Below, piece by piece: positions 33,987 to 42,727 of a DNA stretch of 64,000 nt (the stretch's first letter is position 1; each line of letters opens with the position of its first letter). The translations under genes and the position numbers were made by a program. The stretch lies in the NCBI GenBank assembly GCA_036505635.1, contig DASXTC010000064.1:1-64000 (forward strand). Direction: 5' to 3'. The DNA is from DASXTC01 sp036505635. Its GTDB lineage: Bacteria > Acidobacteriota > Polarisedimenticolia > JACPZX01 > DASXTC01. The notes under the pieces were generated by a model. The model saw only the letters and a list, made by a program, of their open reading frames with translations, searched no databases and had not been told where the DNA came from.

Positions 33987-34754
33987 TCAGGCATGGGCCA
34001 GGTCCGCGATCGATTCGATGACGAAGTCGGGCCGGATCTCGGAGCGCGACAGCGCCTCCCGGGTGAAGACGCCGGTGCGCACGAGAACGGTGCGGCAGCC
34101 GACCCGGCGCGCGCCGATGCAGTCGTTCTCCAGACTGTCGCCGACGCACAGGACGCGGGAGACGGGCACTCCCAGCTCGCGCAGCGCCAGCTCGAAGAAC
34201 GCGGGCGCGGGCTTTCCTACCACCTCGGCCGTCACGCCGGCGGCGTACTCCAGCGCGGCGACGAAGGGACCCGCATCGAGCACGAACCCATCCTCGCCCG
34301 CGTGCCAGTACCGGTTCTTGTGCAGCGCGATGAGGCCCGCGCCCCGACCCGAACCGCCGCCGAGCCAGCGAAACGCCTCGGTGAGCCGATCGAAGGTGAA
34401 GCCGCGTCCCAGGTCCCCCACCACCACCCAGTCGGGGGACGAGGTGACCTGCTCGACACCCGCGAGATCGATCTTCGAGGCCTCCGGGATGAGAAGCGCC
34501 GCGCGCGGACTCCCGGAGTCGAGGATGCGGCGCCGCGCGAGGCTGGCGGGGATCACGATCTCATCGGCGGTCGCCTCGATGCCGGCCCGGCCGAGCGCCT
34601 CCGCGATGGCGGCCCGGGGCCGCCGCGTGGTGTTGGTCGTCAGGCGCAGCGCGACGCCACGCGCGCGAAGCATCCGCAGCGTCTCGGCGGCGCCCGGGAT
34701 CGCGACGTCCCCGTTCAGGAGCGTCCCATCCACGTCGATGAGCGCCCCGCTCAC
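33987..34754 (-). CDS. HAD-superfamily (IIA) phosphatase
   Basis: A 255-residue HAD hydrolase of subfamily IIA (NagD/LHPP type). Motif I is DVDGTL with nucleophile Asp7 and acid Asp9, motif II is TTNTTRRP, the motif III Lys is in VVGKPAPAFF, and motif IV is GDSLENDC. The cap domain lies between motifs II and III. It probably dephosphorylates a small phospho-compound such as a sugar phosphate, phospholysine or PLP; specificity cannot be read off. GTG start. About 253 bp of non-coding DNA separates it from tricorn upstream. Confidence 0.9.
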   Translation of the reverse strand: MSGALIDVDGTLLNGDVAIPGAAETLRMLRARGVALRLTTNTTRRPRAAIAEALGRAGIEATADEIVIPASLARRRILDSGSPRAALLIPEASKIDLAGVEQVTSSPDWVVVGDLGRGFTFDRLTEAFRWLGGGSGRGAGLIALHKNRYWHAGEDGFVLDAGPFVAALEYAAGVTAEVVGKPAPAFFELALRELGVPVSRVLCVGDSLENDCIGARRVGCRTVLVRTGVFTREALSRSEIRPDFVIESIADLAHA

Positions 34755-35007
34755 CCCTTCCAGTGCCGGGTCGCTCAGAAGCCGCTCTTGCGACCGACGC
34801 GCCGCTTGGTCTTGGTCCTCACTCCTCTTTCTTACAGGCTTCAGGGGGCGGCGTCAAGCCCCTGCCCGCGGCGCCCGGCCGAGACCGGCTGCGGCCGCCA
34901 TCGCCGGAACGGGCAGGGAGGACGAAACCCGGCAAGCAGATCCCGCCGCGATCCCCGCGACGGCCGGTCCGGGTTCCGTCCTCCCGATCGACGCACCTCC
35001 TGCCGCG

Positions 35008-38000
35008 CTACTGTCCCGCCTGCACCTTGTACGCCGGACGGGCCGGCTTCCTGGGCGGGTTCTTCTTGAGCTGCTCCAGCGCCCACTCGATGGCGCGCTC
35101 TAGCTGCGGATCGTGGCCGGACACCATCAGGTGCGGCGCGTTCTCCACCTCCATGTCGGGGTCCACGCCGTGGTTCTCCACCACCCACTGGCTCGTCTTG
35201 GGATCCCACATCCCGAAGTCGGGCATCGTGATGGCGCCTCCGTCCACCAGGGGCAGGCTGTGGCTGATGCCGACGAGGCCGCCCCACGTCCGCTTGCCGA
35301 TCACCGGGCCGAGCCCGTTGAGCCTGAAGTAGTACGGGAAGGCGTCGCCGCCCGAGCCCGCGTACTCGTTCACGAGGATGCACTTGGGCCCGTCGATGGC
35401 GGTTCCCGGGGTGCGGAAGTCCTGGCCGTCGCGGTTCGACCAGTAGGTCATCGTCGTGCGACGCAGCCGCTCGACAAAGAAGTCGGGGATGAACCCCCCT
35501 CCGTTGAAGCGCTCGTCCACGATGATCCCTTCCTTGTCCACCTGCGGATAGTACTGCTTGGTGAACTCCTGGATCCCACCGACCTGGGTGTTCGGCACGT
35601 GGATGTACGCGATGCGCCCGCCGGTCGCTTTCCAGACCTTCTCCCGATTGGCATTGACCCACGCGGTATAGCGCAACGACGCCTCGCTGCCGACCGGCTT
35701 GACGGTGTACGTGCGGGCCTTGGGGTCATCGGGAGCGGAGCCCACGGTGATGCGGGTCTGCTTGCCCTCGGTGCCGACGAACGCTTCGTACAGGTTCCTG
35801 GGCGCGCGCAGCGGCTGTTCGTTCACCGAGAGCAGGTAGTCCCCTTCCTTCACGTCGATGCCCGGCTCGCCCAGCGGCGCCGCCCCGGATGCGTTCCAGT
35901 TGCGCTGGCGGTAGATGGTCCTGAAGCGGTAGGCGCCGCTCCTGGCGTCCAGGTCGAAGTCGGCTCCCAGCAGCCCCACGTCCGTGCGCGGCAGCTGGGG
36001 CGCGTCCCCACCGCCGACGTAGGCGTGCGAGGTGGCCAGCTCCCCCTGCAGCTCGCCGAAGATGTAGTTCAGATCGGCGCGGTGCGCGACGTAGGGCACG
36101 AGCTGGCGGTATCGTTCCCCGACCGCCTTCCAGTCGAGCCCCCCCATGGCCGGGTCGTAGTAGAAGTCCCGCTCGAGTCTCCAGGCCTCGTTGAACATCT
36201 GCAGCCACTCCTGCCGGGGATCGACCGTGGCCATCAGGGTGCCCGATTCGATCTTGCCGTCGCCGACTTTCTTGCCCTCCTTCGCCTCGACGATCCCGAA
36301 GACGTCCTTCGAGCGGTACAGGATCTTGCCGCCGTCCTTCGAGTTGGCGTACCCGGACACGACGCCCGAGATGATCGTCTTGTCCTTGCGTTCCTTCAGA
36401 TCGAACATGTGAATGGAGGACTGTGGCCCCGCATCGCCGGAGCCGTCCGAGGGGATGGGGTCCTCCAGCTTCACGTAGAGGAGCTTGTCCTTGAAGGCGG
36501 TCAGGACCACGTAGCGCCCCGGCGGCACGGGGATCTCGGCGATCCGCGCGCCGATCCCCTCCAGGTCGATCTTGACCGGAACGGGCGCCTCTTTCTTGTC
36601 GTCCTTCTTCTCCTCACCCGCCTTCTCGTCCCCCTTGCCTTCGGCCTTGCCCTTATCCTTGTCCTTGTCGGCCCCCTTCGACTCGCCGTCTTTCTTGTCG
36701 TCCTTCTTCTCCTCGCCGGTCTCCTCGTCGCTCTCGGGAGCCATGGGGGACGCCACGTCGGTCCGCAGCGTGGCCGCGTAGATCTTGTCGGTGGCCGAGA
36801 AGTGCATGTTCAGCTCGAAGCCGCCGAACACGGGGTTCAGGGTGCGGCGCGAGATGAAGTACAGGTACTTGCCCTCGGGGTCGAACGCGGGGCTGTTGTC
36901 GTCGGTCATCCCGTCCGACACCGCCGTGACAACGCCCGTGTCGAGCGAGTAGAGCATGATCTTGCTGAAGCCGGTGGCGACGGGTCTGGACCATGCGACC
37001 CACTTCGAATCGCCCGACCACTGGTAGTCGAAGACCTCGCCGTCCATCCCCTTGTCGATCTTGGTGAGCTTCCCGGTGGCCACGTCGCACCACCAGAGCG
37101 ACATCGTCTTGTCGGAGAAGGCCACCTTCAGGGAATCGGGAGACCACCTCGGCGGGTAGCGGAAGATGGCCCCTTCCTTCGTGACCTGCCGGTCGGGGGT
37201 CTTCCCGTCCGCGCCCGCGACGTGGATCTGGTATTCGCCGCTGCGATCGGACAGGTAGGCGATCCACTTGCCGTCGGGAGACCATGCGGGGTCACGCTCG
37301 CGCGAGCCGGGTGAGCGGGTGAGGTTGCGGGCATCCCCCTTCTCGGCCGGCACGGTGAAGATGTCGCCCCGTGCCTCGATGACGGCGCGCTTGGCCGACG
37401 GCGAGAGCTCCCACCCACCGATCCACCGGGTCACGTTGCGGTATTCGGCGCGGGCCGCAGGCTTGTCGTCGGGCACCATCACCTGGATCTTCTTCGGCTT
37501 GCCGCCGGGCACCGCCATCGTGTAGAGGTACCCGCCGTTCTCGAAGACGATCGTGTCTCCCCCGATGCTCGGCCACTTGACGTCGTACTCCTTGAAGTCG
37601 GTCACCTGGCTGCTCGTCTTCTTGTCGAGGTCGTAGACCCAGATGTTGACGGTGCGCCCGCCCTTGTCGGTGCTGTAGTAGATGGAGCGCCCGTGCCACA
37701 TCGGCCACTCGTCGGCCCCCTCCCACTGCGTGATCTTCTCGGAGGTGTTGTTCCTGAAGTCGTAGGTCCAGATCTCCGGGGCGTTGCCTCCCTTGTAGCG
37801 CTTCCAGGTGCGGTTGTCGTACGAGGGGGCGATGAATGCGATCTGCCCCGCGTCGGGAGAGAGCGAGGCGTAGCCGGCGGTCGGCAGGGCCAGCATCTCC
37901 TCGAAGCCGCCCGCGGCCGGGATCTTGAAGAAGCGATCGTAGCGCTGGATCGACGAGGCGCGGGCGCTTCTCAGAAGGATGGACTTGCCGTCCGGATACC

Positions 38001-38337
38001 ACTCCGCGACCTGGTCGCTGCTCGGATGCCAGGTCAGGCGGATCGGCTCTCCTCCCTCCACCGGCACCGTGAAGGCGTCCACGTTGCCGTCATACTCGGC
38101 GGTGAAGGCGATCGTCTTGCCGTCCGGTGAGAACTTGGGAACCCGCTCGAGCCCCTCGTGGGACGTGAGGCGGGTCGCCGTGCCGCCGGCGGCCGGGACC
38201 GTCCAGAGGTCGCCGGCGTAAGAGAAGACGATTCGATCGCCGCCGATGTCGGGCTGGCGCATGAGACGGCACTCCTCCAGCGCCAGGGCCGGAGTCGACA
38301 GGATGAGACAGAGCAAGACGAAGAGAAGGCGGGTCAT
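35008..38337 (-). CDS. Tricorn-type protease (S41 family), exported
   Basis: A 1109-residue tricorn protease homolog with a signal peptide (MTRLLFVLLCLILSTPALA). Residues about 25-330 and 330-525 are the two WD40-like propellers (KFSPDGKTIAFTAEYDG, AWSPDGKWIAYLSDRSGEYQI). A Lys/Asp/Glu linker spans about 535-590. The C-terminal core has the His of ELATSHAYVGGGD, a PDZ domain (LGEPGIDVKEGDYLLSVN) and the catalytic serine Ser995 in YAGSGGDAFPYYF, preceded by DERFNGGG and followed by TWGGLVG. All catalytic elements appear present. Unlike archaeal tricorn it is predicted to act outside the cytoplasm. Confidence 0.95.
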   Translation of the reverse strand: MTRLLFVLLCLILSTPALALEECRLMRQPDIGGDRIVFSYAGDLWTVPAAGGTATRLTSHEGLERVPKFSPDGKTIAFTAEYDGNVDAFTVPVEGGEPIRLTWHPSSDQVAEWYPDGKSILLRSARASSIQRYDRFFKIPAAGGFEEMLALPTAGYASLSPDAGQIAFIAPSYDNRTWKRYKGGNAPEIWTYDFRNNTSEKITQWEGADEWPMWHGRSIYYSTDKGGRTVNIWVYDLDKKTSSQVTDFKEYDVKWPSIGGDTIVFENGGYLYTMAVPGGKPKKIQVMVPDDKPAARAEYRNVTRWIGGWELSPSAKRAVIEARGDIFTVPAEKGDARNLTRSPGSRERDPAWSPDGKWIAYLSDRSGEYQIHVAGADGKTPDRQVTKEGAIFRYPPRWSPDSLKVAFSDKTMSLWWCDVATGKLTKIDKGMDGEVFDYQWSGDSKWVAWSRPVATGFSKIMLYSLDTGVVTAVSDGMTDDNSPAFDPEGKYLYFISRRTLNPVFGGFELNMHFSATDKIYAATLRTDVASPMAPESDEETGEEKKDDKKDGESKGADKDKDKGKAEGKGDEKAGEEKKDDKKEAPVPVKIDLEGIGARIAEIPVPPGRYVVLTAFKDKLLYVKLEDPIPSDGSGDAGPQSSIHMFDLKERKDKTIISGVVSGYANSKDGGKILYRSKDVFGIVEAKEGKKVGDGKIESGTLMATVDPRQEWLQMFNEAWRLERDFYYDPAMGGLDWKAVGERYRQLVPYVAHRADLNYIFGELQGELATSHAYVGGGDAPQLPRTDVGLLGADFDLDARSGAYRFRTIYRQRNWNASGAAPLGEPGIDVKEGDYLLSVNEQPLRAPRNLYEAFVGTEGKQTRITVGSAPDDPKARTYTVKPVGSEASLRYTAWVNANREKVWKATGGRIAYIHVPNTQVGGIQEFTKQYYPQVDKEGIIVDERFNGGGFIPDFFVERLRRTTMTYWSNRDGQDFRTPGTAIDGPKCILVNEYAGSGGDAFPYYFRLNGLGPVIGKRTWGGLVGISHSLPLVDGGAITMPDFGMWDPKTSQWVVENHGVDPDMEVENAPHLMVSGHDPQLERAIEWALEQLKKNPPRKPARPAYKVQAGQ
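36591..36714 (-). repeat. 25-bp direct repeats inside tricorn linker
   Basis: An identical 25-bp sequence occurs at 36591-36615 and 36690-36714, both encoding EEKKDDKK in frame. Between them lies a Lys/Asp/Gly-rich segment with KDKDKGK. The block is a low-complexity, highly charged linker joining the second propeller to the protease core, probably expanded by slippage or unequal exchange. Confidence 0.85.
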
Positions 38338-38342
38338 AGGAC

Positions 38343-38348
38343 CTTATA
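38343..38348 (-). promoter_or_regulatory. -10-like TATAAG directly before tricorn ATG
   Basis: TATAAG on the minus strand (38348-38343) lies 5 bp from the ATG at 38337, so transcription would begin at or next to the start codon and give a leaderless mRNA. A ggagg at 11 bp from the ATG partly overlaps this hexamer and is an alternative ribosome binding site. No clear -35 is visible. Confidence 0.35.
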
Positions 38349-38452
38349 CCTCCAGAATTTTGGCGGGAAGCGTGCGGGCAGCATAGGCCGGGTCGCCGGG
38401 CGGCGTCAACAGCCGGGACCCTCATCACCGCGTGCCCGCCTCCCCTGGCGAA

Positions 38453-39358
38453 TCACTGCCCCGGCCGGGACTGCGGCGGCGGAAACGGGGTCGTGACGTC
38501 CAGCACGAGGCTCCAGGCGCTCTCGCGGTCGCGACGCTTCCAGATCCGGAGGTAGCCGACGCTCTCGGAAGGCCGGGGGGCGGCCTTCCTCTGCTCCGCC
38601 GTCCCGTAGGTGTAGGCGAGGTCGCCCGAGCGGGAGATCCCGGTGCCGGCCGGCCGGGAGGCGGGCACACCTCCCTGCGCCACCAGGGCCGCGCGTGCGG
38701 CCTGCCGGCCCGTCATCGGGAGGGACTCGGACCTGTAGAGCCGTATCGCGCCGTCGGCGATCCACGTGTAGGAGTCCACCGTGAGACTGCGATCGAGATC
38801 CAGCAGCGCCTCGCGATCGCGCGCGGCGTCCGCGGTCGGCGGGGCGCCCTCGCCGGCCCCTCCCGCGCCCTCGCGCGAAGGGGAGGAGATCCCGGACGGT
38901 TTCCCCCCTTCCGGCTTCTGGTGCGAGGTGCCGGTGTCGAGCGCGACCCTCCACGATCCATCCGGCTGGCGTCGCCACACGGTGACGTATTGTCCGAAGG
39001 CCACCGGCGGATCCGATGCGCTCTTCTCGCGGAACTCCCACGGGCCGGTCGTGTACCCCAGATCGCCGGCGCGCGAGACATCGGCGAAGGCGGGCTCCCA
39101 CGTCAGCACTCCGGGTGGGTCCGGCCTCTCGCTCCACCACTTCCTCCCCTCGACGGGGCCCGGCCTGAAGATGATCCCGTCGTCGGCCAGATAGGCGAGG
39201 AACGCCTGCCGGGTCCCCTTCTCGGTCGAGACCTTGCAGAAGGCGCGCTCGGCCGCCACGAGAGAGTCCAGGTCGGTGACGGTCCCGGGCCGCGCAGGCG
39301 TCGCCAGGGCCAGCGCCAGCCAGAGTGCCAGCCCTGGTCCGACCGCCGCGGCCCCCAC
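38453..39358 (-). CDS. Exported protein with two NTF2-like (DUF4440) domains
   Basis: A 301-residue protein with a signal-like N terminus (GLALWLALALATPARPG). Two NTF2-like domains follow: about 28-145 (LVAAERAFCKVSTEKGTRQAFLAYL, VSRAGDLGYTTGPWEF, YVTVWRRQPDGSWRVALDTG) and about 175-300 (SGDLAYTYGTAEQ, YLRIWKRRDRESAWSLVLDV). The linker is Gly/Ala/Pro-rich. The first matches DUF4440-type SnoaL-like proteins; the second has lost its N-terminal helix pattern. GTG start 3 bp after the persulfide dioxygenase stop. Ligand unknown. Confidence 0.8.
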   Translation of the reverse strand: MGAAAVGPGLALWLALALATPARPGTVTDLDSLVAAERAFCKVSTEKGTRQAFLAYLADDGIIFRPGPVEGRKWWSERPDPPGVLTWEPAFADVSRAGDLGYTTGPWEFREKSASDPPVAFGQYVTVWRRQPDGSWRVALDTGTSHQKPEGGKPSGISSPSREGAGGAGEGAPPTADAARDREALLDLDRSLTVDSYTWIADGAIRLYRSESLPMTGRQAARAALVAQGGVPASRPAGTGISRSGDLAYTYGTAEQRKAAPRPSESVGYLRIWKRRDRESAWSLVLDVTTPFPPPQSRPGQ

Positions 39359-39361
39359 GGA

Positions 39362-40771
39362 TCAGCTTCCCGCGGACGAGGTGGCAACGGTCAGACTGGC
39401 CGCCTCCCAGGCCGCGAATCCGCCGACCATGTCGGAAAAGCCGGTAAATCCGCGCCGCTCCAGCAGGCTCACCGCCATCGAGGAGCGGTACCCGCTGGCG
39501 CAGTGGACGACGAGCTTGCGGTCCCGCGGGATCTCGCCGATCCTCGCCTCGAGCTTGTTGAGTGGGATGTTGAGGCTTCCCTCGATCCGCTTGCCGCTCC
39601 ACTCCCCGGGAGTGCGGACGTCGAGCACCAGAGGCGGATCGGGAGCAGCGAGCAGCTCGGCCACCGTGACGGCCGTCACCCGATCGATCTTCTTGATCAG
39701 GGAGGGACGCCCGCCGAGCGCCTGCATGCTGCGGTCGAGGTAGCCGGCCATGTGGTCGAACCCGATCCGGCCCAGTCGCATCGCCGCCTCCTGCTCGCGC
39801 CCCGGCTCGGCGATCAGGAGGATCAGCCTCTCGGGCGACAGGAGGGCCCCGGCCCAGGTGGCGAACTTGCCGCTCAGGCCGATGTTGATGCTGTCGGCCA
39901 TGTGGGCTCCCGCGAAGTCGGCCGGCTCGCGCACGTCGAGGACCTGCGCCCCCGCCTTCTTCATCCTCACGAGATCGTCGAGCGCGAGAGGCTTTAGCGC
40001 CCGGCCGAGGGTCTTGTCCAGCGTGGCGCGCTCGCGGCGGTTGAGCATGGCGTCATGCGCGAAGTAGGCCGGCGCTTCGGGCAGGTCGGCGGTGACGATC
40101 CGTATGAAGGCCTCCTTGGCCATCGGCTGCAGGGCGTAGTTGTGCCTGCGTTGCACGCCGATCGTCGAGACGGTCTCCTGGCTCAGGTTCTTGCCGCACA
40201 TCGAGCCGGCGCCATGCGCTGGATAGACGAGCGTCTCGTCGGGCAGCGGCAGGAGCTTGTCGTGCAGCGAGTCGTAGAGCATCCCTGCGAGCTCCGTCGC
40301 GGAGATCCCGACGGAGGCCATCAGGTCGGGGCGCCCGACGTCGCCGATGAAGAGGGTGTCGCCGGTCAGCACCGCGTGGGGCTTGAGGGGGTCCTTCGTC
40401 ATATCGTACACGAGGATCGAGATCGCCTCGGGGGTGTGGCCCGGCGTCTGGAGGATCTCCAGCTTCAGGTTGCCCAGCCGAAGGATGTCGCCGTCCGCCG
40501 CCGGGGCGAAGGGATAATCGGCCTCGGCGCGCGCCCCCAGGTGGATCGTCGCTCCGACCCGGTCGCGCAGCTCGAGGTGGCCGGCCACGAAGTCGGCGTG
40601 GAAATGGGTCAGGAAGACGTGCTGGATCTTGAAATTGAGCTTCGCGGCGTCATTCAGGTACTGTTCGATGTCCCGTTGAGGGTCGACGACCACCGCCGCG
40701 CGCGTCTTCTCGTCGGCCACCAGGTAGGAGGCGTGGGCCAGGCATCCGAGGTAGTACTGTTTGAGGATCAT
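39362..40771 (-). CDS. Persulfide dioxygenase-rhodanese fusion (CstB/ETHE1-like)
   Basis: A 469-residue fusion. Residues 1-240 are an ETHE1-type metallo-beta-lactamase fold with HFHADFVAGH (His56, His58, Asp60, His65), QTPGHTPEA and the family signature GDTLFIGDVGRPDL; it oxidises persulfides to sulfite with non-heme iron. Two rhodanese domains follow (about 265-355 and 365-460). The first lacks the catalytic Cys (LLIAEPGREQEA), the second has Cys424 in HCASGYRS. This equals the CstB architecture, which handles low-molecular-weight persulfides. ATG with aaggag upstream. Confidence 0.93.
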   Translation of the reverse strand: MILKQYYLGCLAHASYLVADEKTRAAVVVDPQRDIEQYLNDAAKLNFKIQHVFLTHFHADFVAGHLELRDRVGATIHLGARAEADYPFAPAADGDILRLGNLKLEILQTPGHTPEAISILVYDMTKDPLKPHAVLTGDTLFIGDVGRPDLMASVGISATELAGMLYDSLHDKLLPLPDETLVYPAHGAGSMCGKNLSQETVSTIGVQRRHNYALQPMAKEAFIRIVTADLPEAPAYFAHDAMLNRRERATLDKTLGRALKPLALDDLVRMKKAGAQVLDVREPADFAGAHMADSINIGLSGKFATWAGALLSPERLILLIAEPGREQEAAMRLGRIGFDHMAGYLDRSMQALGGRPSLIKKIDRVTAVTVAELLAAPDPPLVLDVRTPGEWSGKRIEGSLNIPLNKLEARIGEIPRDRKLVVHCASGYRSSMAVSLLERRGFTGFSDMVGGFAAWEAASLTVATSSAGS

Positions 40772-40840
40772 CCGCCGCTCCTTCTCCTTCCGGCCTTCTC
40801 CCCTTGCGGAAAGGTCGAGACATTGTATCTCCTCTCAGGT

Positions 40841-42652
40841 TCAGACCGCGAGCCCCACCGCCCGCATCAGCTCCAGCGCGTTGCTCTTCTTCACGATGCC
40901 CGGCCGCAGCAGGTAGTCGAAGCTCATCCTCCCCGCTTCGAGATGATCCTCGAAGTGGACATTCTCCGCCCTCGGGGCCAGGACCTCCGCGATGTGCGCC
41001 AGGGCCAGGTCGTGCGTGGTGATCAGCCCGATGGCTCCGCGGTCCACCAGGGATCGCACGACCGCCTCGGCGCCGATCCTCCGGTCGTGCGAGTTGGTCC
41101 CGTGGAGCATCTCGTCCACGAGGAACATCACGGGCAGGCCGCCCCCCGTCAGGTCCGTGATCTGCCTCAGACGGGTTATCTCCGCGTAGAAGCGCGAGGT
41201 GCCCGCCTGAAGCGAGTCGTGAATCCTGATCGACGCCCCCAGCGCCAGGGGCGAGAGCCGCAGCCGTCGCGCGCGCACGGGGGCGCCGGCCATCGCCAGC
41301 ACCGCGTTGATCCCCACGGTGCGCAGCATCGTGCTCTTCCCCGACATGTTCGAGCCGCTGACGATCAGCACCTGCCGCCCGGACCCGAGGCTCAGGTCGT
41401 TGCGGACGCACCGGCCGGATGGGATCAGGGGATGGCCCAGGGCCTCCCCCTCGAAAAGGGGCCCCCCCTCCGCGATCTCCGGGAAGGGATCCTCCGGGTT
41501 CTCCCAGGCGTAGCCGGCCAGCGCGCAAAGCGCCTCCATCTCCCCCACGGCGGAGAGCCACCTGCCGATGGCGGGTCCCGAGACGGCGCGCCACGCCTCG
41601 ACGGCCAGGGCGACCTGTGTGGACCACATTAATAGGCAGGCAAGCGGGGCGAAGAGCTGGTTGCGGCGGGCGTCGAGCAGCTCGATGAGGCGCTGAAGCC
41701 GCGCGATCCGGCGCGACGGCGGCGCCCCACCGGTCTCGAGCGCCCCCCGAAGGCCGGCCAGCATCGGACTGGTGAAGCGCTCCCGCTCGAGCCGCTCCAG
41801 CACCTGGGAGAGGAGCGCCAGATCCCGTCCGGCCTTCTCCACCGCCGAGACGACCCGGATGACGCGCGCGCGTACTCTCAGCGAGACGATCCCTTCGATC
41901 AGCCCCAGCGCGAGAAAGGGGATCGGGCCGGCCCCGGTGAAGGACCATGCGCCCAGCGCGGCCACCGTCGCCAGGGCCAGGAAGGGCGCGACGACGCGCG
42001 CGACGTCGGCGCGTGGCGCGGCCCTGGTGAAGACCGCGCCCGCCGCGCCCCAGGCCGCCAGGGCATCCGGATCGATCCCGGCCCGCACGTCGGCCCCGAG
42101 AAGGAAGAGGTCCTCGCGAAGGTCGAGACGGTCCCGCAGCTCCTCGACGGCGCCCTGCCGGCCGCGCGTCTGATCCGGGGCGGCCGGCTCGCGCAGCCAG
42201 CGCGCGAGAGTCTCCTCGCCGGCCCGCGTCCGCGCCGTGCAGATCCGCTCGAAGAGGGAGCCGCGCCCGAAGAGATCGAGGTCGGCCGCGAACGGATGTC
42301 CTTCCTCGAGGAAACGTTCGCCCGGCTCGCCCCGTCCCATCCAGAGGTCATCGAGCCGCGCGATCCCCCGCTCGTAGAACTCCGCGGCCCGCTCGCAGCG
42401 GCGCCGCGCGCGGATCACCCTCTCGTGGACCGCGGCGAGGACGGCGTACGCGAGGACCGGGAGGCACAGCCACCGGATGTCCAGGGCGCGCTCGCCGAAG
42501 ACGAGCCACAGCGCGGCGGCCGCGATCAGAACGACGGCGAGCCGGCCGTTGGAGATCGCGCGCTCAGCGCGCGCGTGACGGAGCGCCGCCGTCCGTCGCA
42601 GGTCAAGCCGTCGCGCATACTCGCCCCGGGGATCGGGCCGTGCGTTATCCAC
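40841..42652 (-). CDS. Membrane-anchored MutS-like ATPase
   Basis: A 603-residue protein. Residues 30-80 hold two hydrophobic helices (LAVVLIAAAALWLVF, WLCLPVLAYAVLAAVH), with two more at about 205-250; a MutS core/lever-like helical region follows. The C-terminal MutS ATPase domain has the P-loop SGSNMSGKSTMLR (about 428-440), DSLQAGTSRFYAE, the Walker B segment VMFLVDEMLHGTNSHDR and ITTHDLALAHIAE. It has no MutS1 mismatch-binding domain and no MutS2 Smr domain. The start is GTG 42652 preceded by gagggaga. Role unknown; mismatch repair is unlikely. Confidence 0.85.
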   Translation of the reverse strand: MDNARPDPRGEYARRLDLRRTAALRHARAERAISNGRLAVVLIAAAALWLVFGERALDIRWLCLPVLAYAVLAAVHERVIRARRRCERAAEFYERGIARLDDLWMGRGEPGERFLEEGHPFAADLDLFGRGSLFERICTARTRAGEETLARWLREPAAPDQTRGRQGAVEELRDRLDLREDLFLLGADVRAGIDPDALAAWGAAGAVFTRAAPRADVARVVAPFLALATVAALGAWSFTGAGPIPFLALGLIEGIVSLRVRARVIRVVSAVEKAGRDLALLSQVLERLERERFTSPMLAGLRGALETGGAPPSRRIARLQRLIELLDARRNQLFAPLACLLMWSTQVALAVEAWRAVSGPAIGRWLSAVGEMEALCALAGYAWENPEDPFPEIAEGGPLFEGEALGHPLIPSGRCVRNDLSLGSGRQVLIVSGSNMSGKSTMLRTVGINAVLAMAGAPVRARRLRLSPLALGASIRIHDSLQAGTSRFYAEITRLRQITDLTGGGLPVMFLVDEMLHGTNSHDRRIGAEAVVRSLVDRGAIGLITTHDLALAHIAEVLAPRAENVHFEDHLEAGRMSFDYLLRPGIVKKSNALELMRAVGLAV

Positions 42653-42712
42653 GCATCTCCCTCTTCGCCGGCATCCGCCCGCGCGGGGCGCGCCGCCGGG
42701 CGCGCGCGCCAG

Positions 42713-42718
42713 TATAAT
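42713..42718 (+). promoter_or_regulatory. Consensus -10 TATAAT directly before S58 peptidase gene
   Basis: A perfect TATAAT ends 9 bp before the ATG at 42728. The expected transcription start is within about 3 nt of the ATG, so the mRNA is probably leaderless. No -35 resembling TTGACA is present 17 bp upstream; that stretch is a GC-only run. Confidence 0.5.
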
Positions 42719-42727
42719 CCGGGCGAG

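Noticed and set aside
34775..34822. A 15-codon minus-strand frame MRTKTKRRVGRKSGF ahead of the HAD gene
   Set aside because: Very basic and ribosomal-protein-like in composition, but too short to assign; the candidate SD is almost adjacent to the GTG. It might be a leader peptide; I cannot support it.
34755..35007. The 253-bp gap between tricorn and the HAD gene
   Set aside because: Apart from the short basic frame above I see no RNA gene, repeat or clear promoter there.
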